Positions 56,306 to 64,000 of a stretch of 64,000 bases of DNA are shown here, in pieces. The notes below the pieces were generated by a model. The model was not told the origin of the DNA. It did no database searches and saw only the letters and a program-made list of their open reading frames with translations. This DNA is from Sternotherus odoratus (taxonomy: Eukaryota; Chordata; Testudines; Kinosternidae). The DNA lies in NCBI GenBank assembly GCA_032164245.1, contig JAVMKO010000003.1, positions 4,102,651 to 4,166,650 of the forward strand, read 5' to 3'. Numbering within the stretch: position 1 is the first letter of the stretch; each line of letters opens with the position of its first letter. Made by a program: the position numbers and the translations under genes.

Positions 56306-59300
56306 GCCTTTTTAAAGTAACACGGAAAAAGCACTATAAAATGTACCACTTCTACTGTACAGCAAGAATGGCCTTATTGTCATAAAGTCATCTCTTTCTC
56401 CCCTCTCAACTGATTAAATCCCAGAAGCCGGACCTTCTTGGATGTACATCCTGCCTCTGTATGTCAGCTTTTAAGGATTACTCTCTCAATTAACTATTAA
56501 TACCTTATCTAGCAAGCTGGTTTAAAGAGAAGTGGCAGATATCTGTTTAATGGACCTATGGAGGAGGCAGCACCTTGGATGGGTCGATCTACATTTGGTA
56601 AGTGCATCAGTACCATTCAGGTTATTTCTTGGGTCCATCACCATGACATCTGGGAGCCTTCCTGCAAAGCTCTTAACAATGTGACTAGAGTCTATCAATC
56701 ATGTGGCCTCATATTTATCCAACAAAAATCTCCCTACCACCAAACTTGCTATGAGACAAGATTTCCAAATTCTTAAGAAACTTCAAGCTTCTGAATCTAT
56801 CCCTGCTCCACTGCCTCCAGACATGCCCACAATAGCAAGCCTATTAAAAATATTATGTTCAACAAGACACCTGGATTCAATTATTTTTTCCCTTTCACGC
56901 CAATGCTACATGTGGCACAAATGACTGCCGTGAGCTTTTGTTCTCATCACTGTCTAAGGGACTTTGCTCAAGCACTATCGAAGGCCTGAAAAGCAAAATT
57001 CACGACACTGCACTAACTCAAACTCTCAAACTTTTGTGGGACAGTCAAGTGCTGAAAAATTAACTTTCAGGACCCTTCCTCTGCTGCATTTAGTGCTGTC
57101 TTGGCAGATGAATTTCGGGTTGCTGCCACAGCCGCAAACTGCTTGTACTGCCAACTGTACATTACTAACATTGGAAAGTGTCCAAACCTAGGAATCTTTT
57201 CTAAAAGCATTTGCTTCATACTTTAAATAACAGCCACCAGGCGTGCTGGGGGATGGGGAGGGAGGGCTTAGCTGATGTATGTGATGCATTTACAAGATTT
57301 CCTGCCTCCTTTTGGTTCCTCCACCATTTTGTGGGACAAAAAGAAGTAAGCTCCTACAGAGAGAGAGACACACAAAGATGATTTTGGGGAAGAAGAGCTA
57401 AGGAGATATGACCTCTAAATCCTCAGGAGAAACAAACTCTTAAAGGTTGAGAGTGGGGGAAACTTCCACTAGTGAGTGAACACTTGGCAAGAAGCGGCTG
57501 AATTGTAGATTGTTTCCATTCATTATGAGCTTACACCTGCTGGCTCCCATAACTTCACAATTTGCAGAGAACTCTGATAAGTACTCTGCATTCAACACAG
57601 GCTTTCCTTTAGGAATTTTCTAGCAGAATTTAAAGGGATTTTGTCCCCTACTACTTCATTTAAATTCCTTCCGCCTCTGCTGCTCTGTTTGCAGGTTCAA
57701 AGTAACATTTCTCCTTTTCCTATCAATTATGTTCCCCATGATGGGGCAGATTATTTTAGTTTGCTGGGTTGTTGTTTTTTAATTAAGCATTGCAACAATA
57801 AAAATGGATTATCATTTGTATATTTCCCTGTGTTACCATTGTGCTGTCCACCAAAAATGCTAACAGGTATGTGGCCCAGTGCCGAGAACCCTGCCATACT
57901 CTGGTCATTGCTGGCAAACAAGTTAAATTCCACAGGTGGGCTCCCTACAGACAACCAACTGGATGCTCAGAGGAGCTTTTAGGTGCATGCGTGGCTTTTT
58001 TAAAGCTTTCCTTGCCTACATGCAATCACTATATATAGGTGTTTGTAATGTAAGGCAAGTTTTACATACCTAAGCGACCATTTGAACACCTGCATGTGGG
58101 ATTTGGATTTGTAATTCTTGTGTTAGTGAACACCTGTTGCAGTGCACAGGAGTGAAGAGAGCATTACAAACTAACACACATTCTCACGCTCTCTCTCACA
58201 CATGTAGGTGTTGTAAAACTAAATAATTCCTTAACATCACACCACTGCCAAGTTGGTACACTCCACGGCTTGTCATCAAGAGAGTGCGCACGCATCTTAA
58301 TCCATTAGGCTGCACAATAACAGATGGATGTTCTTAGACGTGATCTGTTCAACACATTGCAACACATCGAGCTGCTGACCTGCCACGACCACCCAATGTA
58401 GTCCTTGCCCCATCTTGATGTAAAATGCTCCACTATTTCTGTATAAGCCTCTAGTATCATTCCCATCTCTATCCCTATGGCATTAAGCATGCTCTCAGCT
58501 CCTATTGCCTAGCTGTGAAAGTTTTCATTGTGCTTCTGAGTGCTGTCATAGGCCACATTAGATGCCCTCATAAGATGCAAGTGACCCTTTTCCTCCGGCA
58601 GAGCTTTGGCTTTCCTTGCTCAAAGCAGATCATAACGCAAGTCCTCTGGCTCTGCTGTAGAAGCTCCGCCATTCACAATGCTTCAGAAGCAAAACCGGAA
58701 CCTAAGCAATCAGCGGACATTAAGTGATTCTTTGACTGGGGCTATGTGGAAATAAAGACGAGGGGAGAACCGAAAGGAGATAAGGAAACAAACAACACAC
58801 GTGTAAGATTCAGTACAAATGCAAACATTGAAAAAGATTCTCTTGACCCAGCACAAATGTACTGACATTGCAACCTCTCTCCATCACCTTCGCAGGCTAA
58901 ATGCCTCTGCAATTAAATGCTAGCTAAGAAAACAAAGAGGTGAAATTTCATTTCTTCAGCAGTGTGGTGCATAACCAAATAAGCCGGTAATTCAGAACAA
59001 AGTTCAAGGAACAATATTTTTAAGTAGTGCTTGTCCTAGTTAATGTTCAGCCCTGCTGTGCAATGTCAAGAAAACTAATGAATACTGAAGTGCCAGTAAC
59101 TAAGAACCTCTTAAGTACTTACCCACTATGAAATTCTTTTCAGATTTCAGCCATAACCTGAATGAAATCTGAAAACAGGCTCTCTGTTTCTTCGCGACTA
59201 CAGTACGGCCAAGTAACACACAAAACACTTAATCAGAGACGAATGTTTCACAACTTCCCCCCCCTCCTGCTTTTAACTCTATGGAGTCTGCGTTCTGCAT

Positions 59301-59919
59301 TTCCATTCCTGAAATAATCCATGCCAATGACTCCTCCACATACAACCTAAAATGGTGTACTCACCGAAGCACTAAATAGGATTCAAGTTAGCGCCCACAC
59401 ATACACAAGCCAAGTACGGTGTTTACAAAATCTTCAACATCTCTTACAAGGCAACAATATTTACTTCTGAAAATGTCCAGCATGAATTTTGGCAAAAGGA
59501 ATTGGCTGAAGCTTGGGCAAGCCCGTCATACTGCTGTTACCAAGGACTATGTGATGGCTGCTCCAACCGAGTACCTCCAGAGCTAAAAGCATGAGCTGTA
59601 CCAACCCATATCCTCTGCAGACTTGCACAGAATGGAACCTAAACCACATACTCCCTAGTGGGTTCTATATGTTGCACTTATGCCCGGTTTCCTAAATCCT
59701 TTGGATTTATGTGGCGCATATGGTTTGGGCTTGATCTGTACAGGGGTGAACTTCAACCCCAAAAGGAATAGTTCAGGTGACTTATCTGAGGATCCTAACG
59801 TGCTTTTCAACCAATCAATTTAGTCTCACAAAGGTGAAGGACAGGAGAATTATCCCTGTCGATACAACGGAGAGGTGGGCCTTTTTTAGACAGAAATTAT
59901 TCTTCTCTTCATTTTGTTT

Positions 59920-60115
59920 ATGGAGCCCAGGCACATCAGTGATGGATGGATAGGTAATGTTTAGATTCATTTTGCAAATGGGGAACCATGTAAGATGAAG
60001 TTAAATTAATCGCTCAAGGTCACACAGTGCGAGCATGTGGCAAAGCTGGGCAGAAAAGCCAGATTGCCTGACTCCCAGTGCTATTGCTGTAGCAACTAAA
60101 CCACTGCCCCACATC
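59920..60115 (-). mobile_element. MIR-like CORE-SINE copy
   Basis: CATTTTGCAAATGGGGAACC, then GCTCAAGGTCACACAGTGCG and TTGCCTGACTCCCAGTGCTA with AACTAAACCACTGCCCC: the core and head in reverse. Confidence 0.7.
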
Positions 60116-60379
60116 CCCGGACCTTCAGCACTGCAGAACCCCTTGTGATGCTAAGCAAAGCTTCCATGTATTGACAGACTGATATAGAAACATCCCCTTT
60201 TTTTCTTTAAGGACCTCCTGATGCCACATGGAAAGCTTGGAAAAAGTGTTCTCTTCAGAGAGCATTCTGAATGTCTCCTTCCTCTTTTTAAACGCTCAGG
60301 GACAATGGCACAAAAATTGGTCTTTAAAGAGTTCATTGTTTCTGATGCTTTCTCCTTGCTTCAAGTCACATAGAAGAGA

Positions 60380-60525
60380 AGACTGGTCTAGCAATACAAG
60401 CACAAGACTGGGAGCCAATAAAAATGTCTATAATCTAATCCCAGCTCCAAAAGCCACACCCTCTTCAGCCTCTCATCCTACTCATCTTTAAAATGGGTTT
60501 AATGAATATGTACCTACCTGATCGT
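60380..60525 (+). mobile_element. MIR-like SINE copy, diverged
   Basis: CAAGCACAAGACTGGGAGCC, TCTAATCCCAGCTCCAAAAG and CATCTTTAAAATGGGTTTAA follow the order head, B box and core end of MIR. Confidence 0.5.
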
Positions 60526-60964
60526 GACACCAGAGATTCATTAGTTAACAAGCTTAATCCTGTAAACTTCACTTTTAAGAGCATTCCTGTTCAAATTAAT
60601 GGGAATGCTCATAGGAGGAACGATGACTCCTGTGAATTAGAACTGGGCTCAGTGCTGGTAAAGCACTTCCAGGATAAACCAGATAAATGTTCAGCATTAG
60701 AGTGTGCAGACTTACAGTGCTTAACAGATCACTCTGGAAACAAGGACATACCACAACATAATATTATGACTTCAAGTAACCATCTGCAGAAACAAATGAT
60801 ACTTTCTTTCATGGAAACGTCTTGCAAGAAGTGGGAGAAGAAAAACTATATAAAAGAGCATTGCCTCTATGTCATGGTTATTGTTTGTAACTTAATCAAT
60901 GCTGCAGATGCAACCAGAGCACGGTCTTTCTATCAGGCTCACAGCAACAGAGTTCAAGCCTTAC

Positions 60965-61131
60965 CTTGTTCCAACCTCTTCATCTGCTGGATTTGGTCGA
61001 CCGTCTTCTTTAGAATCTTGCATTTGTCTGGCTTGACACTCAGGGTGTCGATGTCACCAATGTTTGCCGACAGCAGCTCCGCCAGCTCCTCTAAGTATTT
61101 ATTCTCCTGCTCCCGGCGTCGCTTTTCATTG
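60965..61131 (-). CDS. NCOA1: NCOA1 coding exon, bHLH domain
   Basis: This 167-bp minus-strand exon encodes [20 protein letters not shown], then [20 protein letters not shown] and [15 protein letters not shown], about human residues 31-85, which is the bHLH domain. The basic [10 protein letters not shown] and both helices are intact. The [13 protein letters not shown] stretch separates NCOA1 from NCOA2 and NCOA3 (KCAILKETV there). Acceptor TCGCAG precedes 61131 and donor GTAAGG follows 60965. Phase is one base in (completing a Ser or similar), 55 codons, one base out. The ATG at 61145 upstream is intronic, so the start codon is not in this exon. Confidence 0.98.
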
Positions 61132-64000
61132 CTGCGACAAAACAAAACTCTAGGTTAACGACTTTCCCGCTGCTTCCCCCAAACAGGCAGGTGCGTGTCT
61201 AATAGGCACCCAGAAACTTTTCTGCTTAGAGACAGGGCTAAGCTGCAACCTGAATGTCTACAAAATGCAGGATTTTAGGCCCTTGTCGATTTTTATGCTG
61301 ACTGAGTCAGAGATAGAAAGCCCAGGAAGACATTTACAATGCAGACTCAAGTCCTATATTCCTCGAAGAAGATCTCTAAAAACCAACATTCAGGACTCCT
61401 TGGTTATTTCAGAAAGCGAACTATAAAGCTGCAGAGCCTTGCCAAAGCCAGCACTCAAGCTGGTGCAAAACAGTCCTTACTTCACACACAAAGGATCAAC
61501 AAAGTCCAGTGAAGTCAACTAAAAATAAAATGTGAATCCACAGTGGCAGGATTGGGATGAAAAGCAGTATTGCTATTGATATCATCCCAACAAATGCCAA
61601 CAGCAGCTCTCCTCCTTGCGGTCAGAGCCAAATGAGAGGGCCAAATACTTCTCCATGAACTCGTTCCCTACAGCAAAATTCAGAGGTGTGGACAAAGTGC
61701 AAACAGCTGAGCTGTAACTTGGCTCTCAGGAGAGTCCCTCTAGAGACTATAACATATTTCTGTCCCAAAGACACTGCAAGCAGGAAAGAGTGTAATGAAC
61801 TGCCCTGTGACAGACAGACAGACACAGATATACCCTCTATCACTAACCTCTATTGGGTGGAATCAGAACTGCTCAAATATGCATCATAGGCCTTATGCTG
61901 TTAACAGTGAATGGAGATTCTCTTATGGAGACTAGTAAGTCAAAATGTACCTATACACACTATTTGCTAAATAAATGTTCTTATAAAAACAGTTAAATCA
62001 CCTTGCTTGCAACCTTCAGAAGGACACAGAATAATAAATGATTTCAGAAAATATTGTCAGAAATGGATTACTCTCAGTAATTAACAAGCCAATGTGACGT
62101 GAATGATAGGTCACAAACAGACCACAATTTTGAAACTGAGCTAGGACAGTTTCCAGATCATAAGACAAATGCTACAAAAGGTAATTCATCTGCTGGAAAG
62201 CGACAGGGAAAATTAACAGGAGTATGTTGGGGACTGAAAATTCTCTGAGCATGCAGTCAAGTTCTGTCCAGCCAGTGCAGGAAGTTGTACAGAGGAACAA
62301 GCAAAAGGCTGCAAAAAGTGATCAGTTTCATCTTCTGTACGTGGTAATCATTCTGTTAAAAGTGGACACGTACAAAACGCTTTATGACCAGTGTACAGAT
62401 AGCAGCATCCTGATATGTCCACAGCTACTACTGAGAGATTATTCCATCCCCAAATATCCCGCCAGCTACACACACACACCCATATATCAATAGGAAACTA
62501 TGCACACACTGCACAGCTGTTCCAGGGTTTACAGATTTGTTCCTTTTTCTTATTCAATTCAAACAATATGATTAATTTTTTCTGCTAGCCCTGAGGGGTG
62601 TGCACTCCCCTCTCTCCTCTTCACTGTGGCTTGGGCTCTCTGTAAACAACTAACAATTGCACACACTCCTAGATGAACCATCATGCCCCTCACTGTTCTG
62701 GAACTCTGGCTCCTCCCTGGTGCCTCCATTAGACTGAGGTTCACCTTTCTCCACCTTCTTGTCCTTTCTCCTTCCCCAAACTGCTGCACATAGGGTTGAG
62801 AAGCCAGAGAGGTAAATTTCTGATTGGCTGGTACAGCAGATCAGCAGCCAGGTGGTCTCCCAGAAGAATCTGTATTTTGAACAGAAAAATCAACCACCTG
62901 ACTGGCATCTCCACAGTGACTAGAAAAGGAATACATTTCTGGTCTGGCTCACCAAATCTATGGAGCTTTGATTAAGACAAACTCCCCGTTAAGCGACAGA
63001 TAAGTGATTGCTAGGCCTTTTCAGGGAAACAGGCAGCACTGTCCAATAACTTTAACAGGATCAGATAATGATTGGCTGCTATCTCAGGAGTGCGTACAGT
63101 TACATTCACTCTCCCATCAGGCAGCTGACAACGAAGTGGTAGTTGTATCATATCCAAGAAAACAGTTAAATGTTAATGTGAACAGGCTAGTGGCAAGCTT
63201 GAGTTCTATCTTCTGCAAAATTGTTGGGTCTGTCCACGCAAAGAGGTCTTATCCTCTTTTTACAACTGGCATCAGTGAAATCTGAAGTAACTTATGCTCT
63301 AGGATGTGACCCGCTTACATCAAGGGAAGGACTAAACTGTACCCAATTACATTAGCTCCAGGGATCTAATGCACTTGGCAGGGGCCTAGAGGTACGTGAA
63401 AGAGAACATCTATCTGAAAAGTGTGATCTCCCCACCCCCGCATGCATTTCAAAGGAGATGTTCTATTAACGTACAATTACTCAACGTATACATACACTCA
63501 ACAGAGCATGCTGTAAAGAGGCCAATACATTTTTTTGGTGAGTTACCAAAGAGAAATATGAGGCACAACGCCAAAGGTCTGAGATTTCATAAGTTAAAAG
63601 GTGAAAGTTTGAATTAAAGAAAAACAAAAAGAAAGAAAACTGTGATCAATCTCTGTTTGCAAAAGCAACTAAAACAAATCTAGTGGCTCACTTTATAAGC
63701 AAGTCACAGAAACACCCTACATACCACACTGAGCCATGCAGATGAATACTAAACAGCAACCAACTTCACTACAGTGAGTCATTTTGCAAAACATTCAGAC
63801 TCACACGCAGGTGGGTCCGCTTTGCTTATTAAAGGGCAGGTAAATGTCTCAATAGAGTGGAATAGGTATTTCAGTTAAGGTCAAATTAATTTCCTCCCCT
63901 CTTTGTGAATCAAAAGGGAAAAAGCAGAAAAGCTGCTTGTTGTGGGTGAACTCATTTGGTGAAAAAAACCTTAATGTCACTGTTGCTGTGGCAACTTTCA
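61132..64000 (-). other. NCOA1 intron, 3' part; continues off the right edge
   Basis: Sequence upstream of the bHLH exon. I looked for the first coding exon (about 30 residues) on the minus strand and did not find it. No recognisable transposon of size; a short (CA)n lies near 62469. Open frames of 60-90 residues look random. Confidence 0.75.
63982..63995. promoter_or_regulatory. X-box palindrome (possible RFX site)
   Basis: GTTGCTGTGGCAAC is a nearly perfect inverted pair of X-box half sites with the usual two-base spacer. RFX proteins bind this pattern. It lies in intron sequence upstream of the bHLH exon, at the window edge. Function is inferred from the motif alone. Confidence 0.3.

Larger units (their letters stand above)
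17282..60964 (-). other. NCOA1 large intron (43.7 kb), repeat-dense
   Basis: Intron between the bHLH exon and the linker exon, with a GTAAGG donor below 60965 and a CTGCAG acceptor above 17281. About a third or more is recognisable transposon sequence, listed separately. Stretches where I see no identifiable feature: 17300-18084, 20600-21420, 23545-24110, 30680-31690, 32200-33080, 33370-34368, 35020-36490, 37030-38630, 38790-39790, 45790-47150, 47800-48990, 50480-51330, 51780-53930, 54520-56040 and 56310-59920. No other host exon was recognised. A long open frame at 60493-61158 on the plus strand overlaps the bHLH exon antisense and is not a gene. Confidence 0.9.

Noticed and set aside
56558..57191. 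Three adjacent plus-strand frames of 72-75 codons that could be a broken gene
   Set aside because: No recognisable domain or repeat, and the frames do not join into a known protein.
60493..61158. Plus-strand open frame of 221 codons
   Set aside because: Its second half is the antisense of the NCOA1 bHLH exon, and the first half has no domain or codon signal. Antisense shadow.
61132..64000. First coding exon and start codon of NCOA1
   Set aside because: No minus-strand sequence resembling the N-terminal 30 residues was found; the ATG at 61145 is intronic, upstream of the acceptor.
1..64000. CRISPR arrays, prophage, bacterial operons, endogenous retrovirus
   Set aside because: No spaced direct repeats, no gag-pol-env order or LTR pair, and splice-site-bounded exons throughout indicate vertebrate nuclear DNA.

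Overview
This window is vertebrate nuclear DNA with the repeat profile of a sauropsid, most likely a turtle. The repeat load is dominated by CR1 LINEs, MIR-like CORE-SINEs and several non-autonomous hAT families with 8-bp target duplications. There are no operons, bacterial genes, CRISPR arrays or viral genomes. The only cellular protein-coding gene I can support is NCOA1 (nuclear receptor coactivator 1, SRC-1), on the minus strand and incomplete at both ends.

Seven NCOA1 coding exons were located by protein similarity and splice sites. In transcript order they are 61131-60965, 17281-17187, 10088-9911, 4995-4816, 2865-2770, 1856-1716 and 163-16. All splice junctions are AG/GT and the phases join without a gap. 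Together they encode the region equivalent to about residues 30-366 of the human protein: the bHLH domain, PAS-A, the PAS linker and PAS-B. The first coding exon (about 30 residues) was not found and probably lies beyond 64000. The C-terminal receptor-interaction and activation domains lie off the left edge.

Right to left: 64000-61132 is part of the intron before the bHLH exon; 60965-61131 is the bHLH exon; 17282-60964 is a 43.7-kb intron packed with transposable elements; 1-17281 carries six exons separated by introns of 0.9-7.1 kb. The large intron holds a young CR1 copy with a 766-codon open frame (about 24.9-27.4 kb), a decayed CR1 that still shows an SGNH-esterase ORF1, four further CR1 3' fragments antisense to NCOA1 and two in the sense direction. 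It also holds an eroded LINE of another clade (about 41.6-44.7 kb), a LINE tail that may encode a restriction-like endonuclease (about 50 kb), and two long C-rich hAT derivatives (18.1 and 34.4 kb).

The most unusual object is a 285-bp retroposon at 13207-13491. It begins almost exactly at the 5' end of a 5S rRNA sequence and ends in an A-rich tail. It has a perfect 17-bp target duplication, and a paralogous copy of the host segment at 10.3-10.7 kb shows the empty site. I found no dedicated new protein system. The interest lies in the retroposon, the foldback and G-rich elements inside the NCOA1 transcript, and the nested transposon history.
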